From positions 92,228 through 156,227 of the forward strand of contig NZ_AUFY01000003.1 in NCBI RefSeq assembly GCF_000426745.1: a stretch of DNA of 64,000 nucleotides. The letters run 5' to 3'. The translations under genes and the position numbers were made by a program. Source of the DNA: Veillonella montpellierensis DSM 17217. Its GTDB lineage: Bacteria > Bacillota > Negativicutes > Veillonellales > Veillonellaceae. How positions within the stretch are numbered: the stretch's first letter is position 1; each line of letters opens with the position of its first letter. This document shows positions 1 to 8,271 of the stretch, in pieces. The notes beneath the pieces were generated by a model, which was given only the letters and a program-made list of their open reading frames with translations, did no database searches and was not told the DNA's origin.

Positions 1-601
1 AAATCTGAATCGCATTAGCTCCAGATTTTATTTGATATAATAAATAATCAATACTCATATCTGTTAATTTAGTCATTAAATAATCCCATAATTCTGGTTC
101 ACCTAATAACATTTGTCGTGTTTTAATATAATTTTTAGAGGGTCCTCCTTCTATCATATAGCTAGCTAATGTAAAAGGAGCACCACAAAAGCCAATTAAA
201 GGAACTGTTAATTGTTCTTGTGTCAATAGCCGAATTGTTTCCCCCATAAATGGCAACTCTTCTGCCATGTCAAATCCACGCAACTGGTCGATATCATGCC
301 GTGTTCGAATGGGATTAGCAATCACTGGTCCTATGCCGGATTGAATCTCTACATCAACCCCCATCGGTAATAATGGCGTCATAATATCATTATATAAAAT
401 GGCTGCATCTACATCATATTCATCAACAGGTAACTTAGTAACGTAAGCACATAATTCTGGTTCTCGAACAATATCAAATAGAGTGCGACCATTCTTAATT
501 TCTCTATACTTTACTTGACTACGACCAGCTTGGCGCATAAACCAAACTGGCGTATGCGCAGTCGATTCACCTGAAATCATTTGTAAGTAAGTTCTATTCA
601 T
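1..601 (-). CDS. hemE: Uroporphyrinogen decarboxylase, 5' part (partial)
   Basis: The first 200 codons of a gene whose 3' end lies beyond the window edge. UroD removes four carboxylates from uroporphyrinogen III in haem and tetrapyrrole synthesis in the cytoplasm. The N-terminal signature FMRQAGR is at residues 21-27; its two arginines bind substrate propionates in the family. After it the sequence reads SQVKYR instead of the textbook Y-x-PEYR. The sequence continues through the [15 protein letters not shown] and [17 protein letters not shown] blocks typical of UroD. The start is the ATG at 601, with an AAGGAAAG-like Shine-Dalgarno just upstream. It is divergent from fabK. The N-terminal signature makes HemE more likely than a corrinoid methyltransferase relative, but only about 60% of the usual length is visible. 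Confidence 0.88.
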   Translation of the reverse strand, partial: MNRTYLQMISGESTAHTPVWFMRQAGRSQVKYREIKNGRTLFDIVREPELCAYVTKLPVDEYDVDAAILYNDIMTPLLPMGVDVEIQSGIGPVIANPIRTRHDIDQLRGFDMAEELPFMGETIRLLTQEQLTVPLIGFCGAPFTLASYMIEGGPSKNYIKTRQMLLGEPELWDYLMTKLTDMSIDYLLYQIKSGANAIQI

Positions 602-953
602 TGTATTCTTTCCTTTATATTACACCTTCGCACTCTTTTCTTTACATATTTTAAATTATACCACAAAGATATACTTTCCGTATCAAATTTCTACAATTTA
701 TCTATTAAGTTCTCTCTAATAAAAGCTATTCATACAACTTGCTCTTCTCCTTACTCATCAAGCATATATAGGATGATACCCTAGATATAATGATACGTTT
801 CTAAAAAATTATTATCACTTCTTCTTCATCATTTATAAATTATAATTAATAATTATTTTCAAAATTAAATCTATCTAATTATGCTTTCCTGCTATATAAT
901 AAGAGAGTATAGATGTAAAGATAATTATCATATACTATATCGTAGGAGGTATT
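602..953. promoter_or_regulatory. Divergent intergenic region hemE/fabK
   Basis: About 350 bases of very AT-rich DNA between divergent hemE and fabK, with no credible gene. A TATAAT at 895-900 is a possible -10 box for fabK, about 55 bases before its start; I see no convincing -35 box. A perfect 10-base palindrome GATAATTATC at 920-929 lies between that box and the fabK Shine-Dalgarno and could be an operator. No regulator can be assigned from sequence alone. Confidence 0.35.
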
Positions 954-1898
954 ATGAACACAAAATTAACAGAATTATTACATATTAAATATCCTATTAT
1001 TCAAGGCGCTATGGCTTGGACTTCTGAACATAAATTAGCTGCTGCAGTGGCAAATGCTGGTGCCACTGGTGTTATTGCTTGTGGCGGACGTTCTACTGAA
1101 TGGGTTCGTGAAGAAATACAACAATGTAAAGCTCTAACTGATAAGCCATTTGGTGTAAATATTATGTTAATGGCTCCTAATAAAGATGAAATTTTACAAG
1201 TAATTCTAGAGGAAAAGCCTGCCTTTGTAACACTTGGTGCGGGCAATCCAGTGCCTTATATTAAGCCCTTACAAGAAGCAGGCATTAAAGTTATTCCTGT
1301 TATTCCTAATGTTAAGTTGGCAAAACGTGTCGCTGATGCAGGAGCTGATGCTATTATTATTGAGGGCCAAGAAGCTGGCGGTCATATCGGTACACAAGGG
1401 ACAATGCCATTAATGGAAAATATACTTCCTGAAGTATCGATTCCTGTAATCGTTGCTGGTGGTATCGTAGATGGAAGAGGACTAGCCGCTGCTTTAACAA
1501 TGGGTGCTGAAGGCGTGCAAATGGGATCTCGTTTTATTCTAGCCGAAGAATGCACTATGCATCTAAATTGCAAAAATGCTATTATCCGTGCCACTGATAC
1601 CGATAGCATCGTAACTGGTCTCACATCTGGTCATGGTGGCGTACGCAGTTTAAAGAATGAATTTACAGAAAAATACCTAGCCGCTGAGTTTAGTAAAACA
1701 GTCACCAGAGAGGAATTGACTAACATGTCTAAAGGGACTAATAAATTAGCCGCTATTGATGGTGATATTGTCAATGGAGCTGTTCAATGTGGTCAAGGTT
1801 TAAATCGTCTAACTAAAATAGAGCCTGCTAAAACGATTGTTGACTCTATTATAGCTGAAGCAGTGGAAGCAATTACCGCTGCTCAACGATTTATTTAA
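954..1898 (+). CDS. fabK: Flavin-dependent enoyl-ACP reductase FabK
   Basis: A 314-residue member of the nitronate monooxygenase/FabK flavoprotein family, a TIM barrel that binds FMN. In fatty-acid synthesis FabK reduces trans-2-enoyl-ACP with NAD(P)H, replacing FabI. The N-terminal block YPIIQGAMAW (13-22), the EGQEAGGHIG motif (137-146, His144) and the glycine-rich phosphate-binding stretch VIVAGGIVDGRG fit FabK. The length is right for FabK, while true nitronate monooxygenases are usually longer and less similar around EGQEAGGHIG. The start has a strong AGGAGGT four bases upstream of the ATG. It is monocistronic here, away from any fab cluster. A nitronate monooxygenase cannot be fully excluded without comparison. 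Confidence 0.85.
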   Translation: MNTKLTELLHIKYPIIQGAMAWTSEHKLAAAVANAGATGVIACGGRSTEWVREEIQQCKALTDKPFGVNIMLMAPNKDEILQVILEEKPAFVTLGAGNPVPYIKPLQEAGIKVIPVIPNVKLAKRVADAGADAIIIEGQEAGGHIGTQGTMPLMENILPEVSIPVIVAGGIVDGRGLAAALTMGAEGVQMGSRFILAEECTMHLNCKNAIIRATDTDSIVTGLTSGHGGVRSLKNEFTEKYLAAEFSKTVTREELTNMSKGTNKLAAIDGDIVNGAVQCGQGLNRLTKIEPAKTIVDSIIAEAVEAITAAQRFI

Positions 1899-2003
1899 TA
1901 GAATTTTCTATATAAAAACAGTACTATATTATACACGTAGTAATTTCATAATATATACCTATCTAGCTTTATAATGAATAGAACCTATACAAGTGATGCT
2001 AAG

Positions 2004-2045
2004 CATAGTGTCTAATAAAATTAGTTATAAAAAGTCTACACTATG
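2004..2045. repeat. Short inverted repeat downstream of fabK
   Basis: Eight-base arms CATAGTGT (2004-2011) and ACACTATG (2038-2045) enclose a 26-base AT-rich spacer in the gap after fabK. The arms are short and no strong U-tract follows, so a terminator role is only possible. Confidence 0.3.
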
Positions 2046-2181
2046 TACCACCCTATCTTTCTCGTATATCTTCTTAATTAAACGAATAAATAGCACTGAA
2101 TACAACATGCATAATCGCTATTACTAACTATATAATTATAAAGCTAGCTAGAAAACTATGAATTATTATAAAGGAGATTAT

Positions 2182-2730
2182 ATGTTACCATTTCAAGGAA
2201 AATATCCAAAATTAGATCCTAAGAGTTGTGTTATGCCGGGAGCAGAATTAGCCGGTGACGTAGAGTTGAAAGAATTTGCCTCTGTATGGCAGAATGTTGC
2301 CATTCGTGGTGATGTAAATAAAGTAGTAATTGGTCGTTATTCTAATGTACAAGATAATTCTGTATTACACGTTGATAGTGACAAGCCATGTATTCTAGGT
2401 GACTATGTGACTGTTGGACATGGTGCCATTGTTCATGCTAGTGTAATTGAAAATGATGTACTAATCGGAATGGGTGCCATTGTACTAAGTGGTTGTCATG
2501 TCGGCTCTGGTTCTATTATTGCTGCTGGCACTGTTGTCAAAGAAGGAACTATTATTCCTCCAAACTCACTCGTTGTAGGGCTTCCATCTCGTATTGCTCG
2601 CACCGATGCAACAATGATTAAAAAGATACATAATCAAGCATTAAAATATAAAGAATTATGGACTGTAGAATACGGTTTATTACCCGATTGTGGTGGCGAA
2701 ACATTTGATCCAAATCAAGAAATTGTATAA
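2182..2730 (+). CDS. Gamma-carbonic anhydrase-like hexapeptide-repeat protein
   Basis: A 182-residue left-handed beta-helix protein of the gamma-carbonic anhydrase family (YrdA/CaiE/PaaY group). Successive hexapeptide-type repeats run from about residue 15 to 140. The histidines in VLHVD and VGHGAIVHAS stand where the trimer-interface Zn/Fe ligands lie in the family. The longer frame starts at 2158, but AAAGGAG sits just before the ATG at 2182, so that internal start is preferred. It is followed by a strong bidirectional terminator and converges on thrS. Proven carbonic anhydrase activity is rare in this family, so only a metal-binding gamma-CA-like protein is claimed. Confidence 0.85.
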   Translation: MLPFQGKYPKLDPKSCVMPGAELAGDVELKEFASVWQNVAIRGDVNKVVIGRYSNVQDNSVLHVDSDKPCILGDYVTVGHGAIVHASVIENDVLIGMGAIVLSGCHVGSGSIIAAGTVVKEGTIIPPNSLVVGLPSRIARTDATMIKKIHNQALKYKELWTVEYGLLPDCGGETFDPNQEIV

Positions 2731-2800
2731 ACTGATTTTATAACCTATAAAAGATATAACATATCTACAATTCACAATTAGAAAAGTAAATCTGTTATAA

Positions 2801-2838
2801 ATAAATCCCCCAACACTAATTTGTGTTGGGGGATTTAT
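2801..2838. terminator. Bidirectional terminator between gamma-CA gene and thrS
   Basis: A perfect 16-base stem (2801-2816 with 2823-2838) with a GC-rich core CCCCCAACAC and a six-base loop. AT-rich tracts flank both sides. It lies between two convergent genes and can serve both. Confidence 0.85.
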
Positions 2839-2956
2839 TGTGATACCTATAATTTCAGTATTAGTAGATAGTAACACCTATATCGCTATGTATGAACTAT
2901 GTGTTTAATAGCATTCATATTTCTCATTGCAATGTCATTTAAATATATTTATAAAT

Positions 2957-4867
2957 TTAACGACGTTCTTTAATTTCTTTCTGTAAATCGGCCATAAATG
3001 CTTTCCAGTCCATAGCTCCGATTTCGCCTTCTCCACGTTTACGAATCGATACAGTACCATCAGCCATTTCTTTATCACCTACAACTAACATATATGGAAC
3101 TTTCTCCATTTGTGCTTGTCGAATTTTATAGCCAATTTTTTCATTCCGCACATCAGCTTCTACGCGAATATATTCAGCAGTCATAGCTTTTGCAATATTC
3201 TTAGCATACTCTGCTTGATGTTCACTAATAGCCATTATTTTTACTTGTACAGGCGCCATCCAAGTTGGGAATGCTCCAGCAAAGTGTTCTGTTAAAATAC
3301 CAATAAACCGTTCTAGTGACCCAAAGCAAGCACGATGAATCATAACTGGTTGATGTTTTTGCCCATCTTCACCAATATATTCCATATTGAATCGTTCTGG
3401 TAAATTCATATCTAATTGAATCGTACCACATTGCCATGTACGACCAATTGAGTCTTCAATATGGTAATCTAATTTAGGTCCATAGAAAGCACCATCACCT
3501 TCATTAATAACATAAGAAATGCCCTTCGCTTCAATAGCTTCTCGTAACGCCTCTGTAGCTGCATCCCATATAGCATCATCACCCATAGCATTTTCCGGTT
3601 TTGTTGATAATTCTACATGATATTTTAATCCGAATTGACTATATGTACGATCAAATAGTTCAATAACTTTCATCAATTCTTCTTTCATCTGAGATGGTAA
3701 CATAAATACATGGGCATCATCTTGTGTAAATGAACGTACACGGAATAAACCATGTAATGCACCGCTTAATTCATGACGATGAACTAACCCTAACTCTGCC
3801 ATACGAATTGGTAAATCGCGATATGAATGAGGTTCATTTTTATATACTAATATGCCCCCAGGACAATTCATTGGCTTAATCGCATATTCTTCACCATCAA
3901 TTTGTGTGGTATACATGTTTTCTCGATAGTGGAACCAATGGCCTGATGTTTCCCAAAGTTGACGGTTCAATATAATAGGAGTACGTATTTCTACATATTC
4001 AAATTCATGATGTAGCTCACGCCAAAAAGCTTCTAATTCATTACGAAGTGCCATGCCTTTTGGTAAAAAGAATGGAAATCCTGGACCCTCTTCTTTGATA
4101 ACAAACAGTCCTAATTCTTTACCTAGTTTTCTGTGATCGCGTTTAGCCGCTTCTTCTAACAGTGCCAAATATTGATCTAAATCATCCTGCTTTTCAAACG
4201 CAGTTCCATAAATGCGTTGTAGCATTTTATTTTTTTCATCTCCACGCCAGTATGCACCTGCAATACTTTGTAATTTAAAAGCCTTTACCTTGCCTGTAGA
4301 TGCTACATGTGGACCCGCGCAAAGATCAATAAAATCGCCCATAGCATATACTGAAATCTCTTCGTCTTCTGGTAAATCTCTAATTAATTCCACTTTATAA
4401 TCTTCATTTTTATCTGCAAAGAATTCTAATGCTTCCTTACGAGACATAATTTGTTTTACTAAAGGATGATTTTCTTTAACGATTTTTTTCATTTCTTTTT
4501 CAATAGTCGTTAAATCTTCTGGTGTCAATACATGATCCATATCTATATCATAGTAAAATCCTTTTTCTATCGATGGACCAATGGCTAATTTAGCCTCTGG
4601 CCATAGTCGTTTAATCGCATCTGCTAAAACATGTGATGCCGTATGACGAAGTGTATCTTTACCACCTTGTTCTTCAAATGTCAAAAATTTAACATGACTA
4701 CCATCTTCTATCTTTTCACGAAGGTCAATCGTTACTCCATCAACATCTGCAGCTAACACTTTTTTGGCTAAGCTATTAGATAATTGTTTTACTGCCTCTC
4801 CATACGTAGTACCTTCTGCATAACTTTTTTCGCTACCATCTGGTAAAATAATTTTTACATCTTTCAT
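2957..4867 (-). CDS. thrS: Threonyl-tRNA synthetase
   Basis: A 636-residue class II synthetase that charges tRNA-Thr, at the usual full length. It has an N-terminal TGS domain (about 1-60), the second additional domain with the editing motif HTASHVLADAIKRLWP (about 75-90), and the catalytic core with the motif 2 region RMAELGLVHRHE. The C-terminal anticodon-binding domain begins around residue 540 (VQVKIMAISEHQ). The start ATG has AGGAGG seven bases upstream. A T-box leader lies about 150-400 bases upstream, so expression should rise when uncharged tRNA-Thr accumulates. The gene is followed by the shared hairpin at 2801-2838. Confidence 0.97.
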   Translation of the reverse strand: MKDVKIILPDGSEKSYAEGTTYGEAVKQLSNSLAKKVLAADVDGVTIDLREKIEDGSHVKFLTFEEQGGKDTLRHTASHVLADAIKRLWPEAKLAIGPSIEKGFYYDIDMDHVLTPEDLTTIEKEMKKIVKENHPLVKQIMSRKEALEFFADKNEDYKVELIRDLPEDEEISVYAMGDFIDLCAGPHVASTGKVKAFKLQSIAGAYWRGDEKNKMLQRIYGTAFEKQDDLDQYLALLEEAAKRDHRKLGKELGLFVIKEEGPGFPFFLPKGMALRNELEAFWRELHHEFEYVEIRTPIILNRQLWETSGHWFHYRENMYTTQIDGEEYAIKPMNCPGGILVYKNEPHSYRDLPIRMAELGLVHRHELSGALHGLFRVRSFTQDDAHVFMLPSQMKEELMKVIELFDRTYSQFGLKYHVELSTKPENAMGDDAIWDAATEALREAIEAKGISYVINEGDGAFYGPKLDYHIEDSIGRTWQCGTIQLDMNLPERFNMEYIGEDGQKHQPVMIHRACFGSLERFIGILTEHFAGAFPTWMAPVQVKIMAISEHQAEYAKNIAKAMTAEYIRVEADVRNEKIGYKIRQAQMEKVPYMLVVGDKEMADGTVSIRKRGEGEIGAMDWKAFMADLQKEIKERR

Positions 4868-5021
4868 CTTACTTCCTCCTTATATTTTATAATAGTAAAA
4901 CATATTATAAAATAGTATCTAATTTACTATATACTGCTCTTACAGATACATTGTCATATAGCTATGAATCAGTCTCACAAAGGTAATGAACTACGATACA
5001 TACTATAGTAATTTTCTACAA

Positions 5022-5265
5022 TAAAAAAAGACCTTCTCTTCCCTCTCACAAGGGACGAAGATCTATATCCGCGGTTCCACCCTAGTTAGTCTATTACCTG
5101 ACTCACTTCTTAGAAAATAACGCTTCTTAGCGGATATACTTACTGCTTTCGGTTCCGTATATCAGTTTGAAGGGAGTAATTCTATAATATGTGTAAAGCC
5201 TTCCAGCAAACGGCTTCTCTCTAGAACACAAAATTACACAATCATGTCCTTCGCATTACTTTTAA
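5022..5265 (-). promoter_or_regulatory. T-box leader of thrS with terminator
   Basis: Read on the minus strand, the leader holds the hallmark T-box GGGTGGAACCGCGG (core TGGAACCGCGG at 5069-5079). It is followed by a terminator helix (5030-5064) and a run of seven T (5022-5029). The 5' part begins with AGTAAT and pairs with ATTACT further on, consistent with the base of Stem I; an AGAGAAGCCG...GGC apical arm is also visible. T-boxes sense tRNA charging, here presumably tRNA-Thr. I could not fix the specifier codon by eye. The thrS start lies about 155 bases beyond the terminator. Confidence 0.93.
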
Positions 5266-5357
5266 CAATATAATTTATGATAATATATACATATAAATAT
5301 GTCAATACATAAAATTTCCATTTATCTGTAGTAATCTGTAATAGTCAAACATTTGTG

Positions 5358-5710
5358 ATACAAACTATAGAGTTACTATACTCACCGTATTCTCACCTAT
5401 GTATGTTTAATAACTAGCATCTATGATTTACTAATTATCTATATTAGCACCATACATATAAAATCATACATGGATACGTGTTATAAACTAATACATCAAC
5501 TACTATAATACAACTATACGATACATTTATGGGCACAAAACTAGAATTACTATCGTCACCATAGAGCTCATCTATATATGTTTAATGACTAGTATCTATG
5601 ATTCACTAATTATCTATATTAGAGCTATACATATAAAATCATACATGGATACGTGTTATAAACTAATACATCAACTACTATAATACAGAGCTATACGATA
5701 CGTTTCTATC
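5358..5710. repeat. Two-copy tandem repeat, period about 175 bp
   Basis: The segment around 5364-5525 recurs at about 5540-5702 with a fixed offset of 175 bases. The most conserved stretch, from CTAATTATCTATATTAG to CAACTACTATAATAC (about 5435-5512 and 5610-5687), is nearly identical; the outer parts carry scattered substitutions. No open frame covers it. It fills the gap between the thrS leader and the DUF4911 gene. Its function is unknown. Confidence 0.85.
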
Positions 5711-5758
5711 TAAATACCTACTATCAATATAGTTTTATACATAATAACTAAATTAAAT

Positions 5759-6085
5759 TTATTCACGTTTATGACAGAAATCAACAAATTCTAATGTATC
5801 TAATGACAGTGATTTCAAAATTTGAATCACCACTGACCTAGTATCTTTTGTAGTGCGAATCACTGTAAGTCCTGTACTTGCATCTAGCGTAGTCATAACA
5901 CCTAAATGCTCATACCCTTCTATAATCCGATTCACATAATTAGTATCACGAATATTAATTCTACAATAAACTGCGTCATCATCAATAGAACTAGAAATCT
6001 CTTCTACGCTTAACTTCATATATCTATACAACCCCATTTTCTTATAACTATAATAATGGCACAGATGGTTTCTCATATAACTCAT
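5759..6085 (-). CDS. DUF4911-like small protein
   Basis: A protein of 108 residues from the longest frame, or 86 if the Met at residue 23 (start at 6019) is used; neither start has a convincing Shine-Dalgarno. The core from about residue 36, reading VYCRINIRDTNYVNRIIEGY and continuing to LGVMTTLDASTGLTVI, matches what I know of the DUF4911 family. These are about 70-80-residue proteins of Firmicutes, often beside U32 peptidase-like genes as here. There is no signal peptide or membrane segment. It is the last gene of the alaS-mltG-trmR-U32 block, separated from the U32 gene by about 290 bases with a perfect hairpin. Its function is unknown. Confidence 0.7.
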   Translation of the reverse strand: MSYMRNHLCHYYSYKKMGLYRYMKLSVEEISSSIDDDAVYCRINIRDTNYVNRIIEGYEHLGVMTTLDASTGLTVIRTTKDTRSVVIQILKSLSLDTLEFVDFCHKRE

Positions 6086-6179
6086 AGACGATTATAGCAA
6101 TGTAATAACTATGTAGAAACCCTACCTATTATACATCTATCTATTTTAAAAGTACTCCTGTATAGCCACAACTAAACGT

Positions 6180-6221
6180 ATAGAAGTATAGTATACGTCA
6201 TGACAAATACTATACTTCTAT
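6180..6221. repeat. Perfect 15-bp inverted repeat between U32 and DUF4911 genes
   Basis: Arms ATAGAAGTATAGTAT (6180-6194) and ATACTATACTTCTAT (6207-6221) match perfectly around a 12-base loop. No long U-tract follows on the minus strand (it reads ACGTTTAG). It may be a weak terminator, an RNA-processing signal or an operator. The rest of the 290-base gap also holds smaller palindromes (6245-6262 and 6287-6301). Confidence 0.6.
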
Positions 6222-6374
6222 TGAATAGCCGTCTTATATAGTAACAATCTTCATAAAAGATTACCCTCTACGTAGTCTGTACTATGAAAGTAATACTTTC
6301 TATACTAAATCTATCAAGAATTCTTTAAATCGTTATGTAAAACGTTCTTTTTTATGCATATACTCACCATTATA

Positions 6375-7670
6375 CTAATGACTACATCCAGAACAACCCA
6401 TAGATTCACTACCGTCTACAGCTACTATCGCTTCTTCTTTCGTTTTACATTCCCTACGCATCATGGAATATGTTTCTAATGGTGTATCAATATATAAATG
6501 CACTTTCATTTGTGCATGTTTTGCCACATCAATTGGCTCACCGTCTTCATCAGTCATCTTGGTGATAGTGTGAGCCACAATAGTGCCGTGAGGTTGCATG
6601 AACTCAACTACATCTCCTACTTTAAAATTATTACGCTGTTCTAAATACGCATACCCTTCTGTTTCATTATATCCTGTTACTAATCCAATAAAGTCATGAG
6701 TTTGTGTGTTACTTGATTTGCCATAATTTTGAGCTGTTGCATCCGCCTTAGCAACAGAAAACCCTTCTGTATAAGGACGATGGGAAATTTTTTCTAATTC
6801 TTGAATCCATTCAGGGCGAACTCGATAATCATCGCCTTCTTCCAAATACGCATCAACTGCTTCACGATATACTTTAGTAACTGTTGCCGCATAATGAACA
6901 GATTTCATGCGACCTTCAATTTTTAAACTATCTACCCCTGCTTTAACTAAATCAGGAATATGTGCTAGTAAGCATAAATCTTTGGAATTAAAAATATAAG
7001 TCCCCATTTCATCTTCCTCAATCGGATAATATTCACCTGGTCGAGTCATTTCTACCAATGCGTATTTCCAACGACAAGCTTGTGCACATTGTCCACGATT
7101 AGCATCTCTTGTTCCTGTAAAATAATTACTTAATAAGCATCGACCAGAATAGGATATGCACATAGCACCGTGAACAAAAGCTTCTACATCAATATCAACT
7201 GTATCTTTTAATGTTCTAATATCGTCGATACTAACTTCACGAGCCATAACAACACGATCAGCTCCTAGTTGTTTCCAAAATGCAGCTGTTGCCCAGTTAG
7301 TAATATTGGCTTGTGTACTAATATGTATTTCCATATGTTTAATTAGAGGTTTCGCCAAATAAAACAAGCCTAAATCAGCTATTAATACAGCATCTACACC
7401 TATACCATCTAAATACTGAATATATTCCTCAAAACCTTCTAAATCTTTATTGTGTGGAATAATATTACAAGTAACATAGATTTTCTTTCCAAATGAATGA
7501 ACAAACTCTACCGCTTCTTGTAATTCTTCCCGCGTAAAGTTAGAACTCCCAGCACGTAAGCCAAAAGTTTTACCCGCACAATATACTGCATCGGCCCCAT
7601 AGCGGATTGCCATTTTCAACTTATCCATATTACCTGCTGGAGCTAATACTTCAATTTTAGGTTTCTTCAT
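6375..7670 (-). CDS. trhP: U32 family tRNA hydroxylation protein, TrhP-like
   Basis: A 431-residue U32 'peptidase' family protein. The bacterial TrhP members (YegQ in E. coli, YrrN/YrrO in Bacillus) work in prephenate-dependent hydroxylation of U34 in tRNA to ho5U. Visible are the N-terminal EVLAPAGNMDKLKMAIRYGAD block, the family signature VEAFVHGAMCISYSGRCLLS, the downstream cysteines NRGQCAQACRW, and a C-terminal beta-barrel-like domain from about residue 330. The longest frame starts seven codons earlier. GGAAAGG nine bases before the ATG at 7670 marks the better start. It overlaps the methyltransferase gene that would use its product. The 430-residue size resembles YrrO, while YrrN is shorter. 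Confidence 0.85.
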   Translation of the reverse strand: MKKPKIEVLAPAGNMDKLKMAIRYGADAVYCAGKTFGLRAGSSNFTREELQEAVEFVHSFGKKIYVTCNIIPHNKDLEGFEEYIQYLDGIGVDAVLIADLGLFYLAKPLIKHMEIHISTQANITNWATAAFWKQLGADRVVMAREVSIDDIRTLKDTVDIDVEAFVHGAMCISYSGRCLLSNYFTGTRDANRGQCAQACRWKYALVEMTRPGEYYPIEEDEMGTYIFNSKDLCLLAHIPDLVKAGVDSLKIEGRMKSVHYAATVTKVYREAVDAYLEEGDDYRVRPEWIQELEKISHRPYTEGFSVAKADATAQNYGKSSNTQTHDFIGLVTGYNETEGYAYLEQRNNFKVGDVVEFMQPHGTIVAHTITKMTDEDGEPIDVAKHAQMKVHLYIDTPLETYSMMRRECKTKEEAIVAVDGSESMGCSGCSH

Positions 7671-8271
7671 AATAATTGCCTTTCCAAACACTTACACTCA
7701 TACCATCTCCTAATGGATAAATGGTAGTGTTAAATAATTCTTTATTTTCTATAAATGATAAATATTCTTCTAATCGTTTTGTAATTGTCTTAAAGCGACG
7801 TGGAGGTTTTTTATTACCTCTTACATAGCCTCTAAATAATACATTATCCGCTAAAATGACTGCATTCTCGCTTAAATGTGGCATAATACATTCTAATTGA
7901 CGTAAATATTGGCCTTTAGGGCCATCTAAAAAAACTAAATCATACGATCCTTCTATAGTATGTAAAACATCAGTCGCATCACCTTGTAATAAAGTAATCT
8001 TATCATTATAGGGAGATTGATTCACATAATGCTGTGCCATCTTATGCCGAGTTACATCTAGTTCAATTGAGGTAATATGTCCACATGATTTTATATTACT
8101 AGCAATTAATAGTGTGGAATATCCAATCGCTGTACCGATTTCTAACACAGATGTAGGGCGATATAAACTAATGATTTCTTCAAATAAATGTATTTCTGAT
8201 TCACGTAAAATAGGTACTGCATTAACTACTGCATATACTCGTTGTTCATTCAGAATCTCCGTCATTTCCAT
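7657..8271 (-). CDS. trmR: tRNA 5-hydroxyuridine methyltransferase, TrmR-like
   Basis: A 204-residue SAM-dependent O-methyltransferase of the caffeoyl-CoA/catechol type (Methyltransf_24/3). In Bacillus subtilis the orthologue in the same gene order (YrrM/TrmR) methylates ho5U34 of tRNA to mo5U. The SAM motif VLEIGTAIGYSTLLIA is at about residues 42-57, the acidic SAM-ribose position is SIELD (about 71), and the metal-binding LVFLDGPKGQY and ILADNVLFRG blocks follow. The start overlaps the end of mltG by 26 bases and its own end overlaps the TrhP-like gene by 14 bases, so translation is probably coupled. The conserved neighbourhood makes TrmR the best assignment. Confidence 0.88.
   Translation of the reverse strand: MEMTEILNEQRVYAVVNAVPILRESEIHLFEEIISLYRPTSVLEIGTAIGYSTLLIASNIKSCGHITSIELDVTRHKMAQHYVNQSPYNDKITLLQGDATDVLHTIEGSYDLVFLDGPKGQYLRQLECIMPHLSENAVILADNVLFRGYVRGNKKPPRRFKTITKRLEEYLSFIENKELFNTTIYPLGDGMSVSVWKGNYYEET

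Noticed and set aside
1..601. Reading the first gene as a corrinoid or methylamine methyltransferase of the UroD superfamily.
   Set aside because: The N-terminal FMRQAGR motif is typical of true uroporphyrinogen decarboxylases and is generally absent from the methyltransferases.
920..929. GATAATTATC palindrome as a Fur box before fabK.
   Set aside because: Only one 10-base palindrome instead of a 19-base Fur box; such sequences are common in AT-rich DNA.
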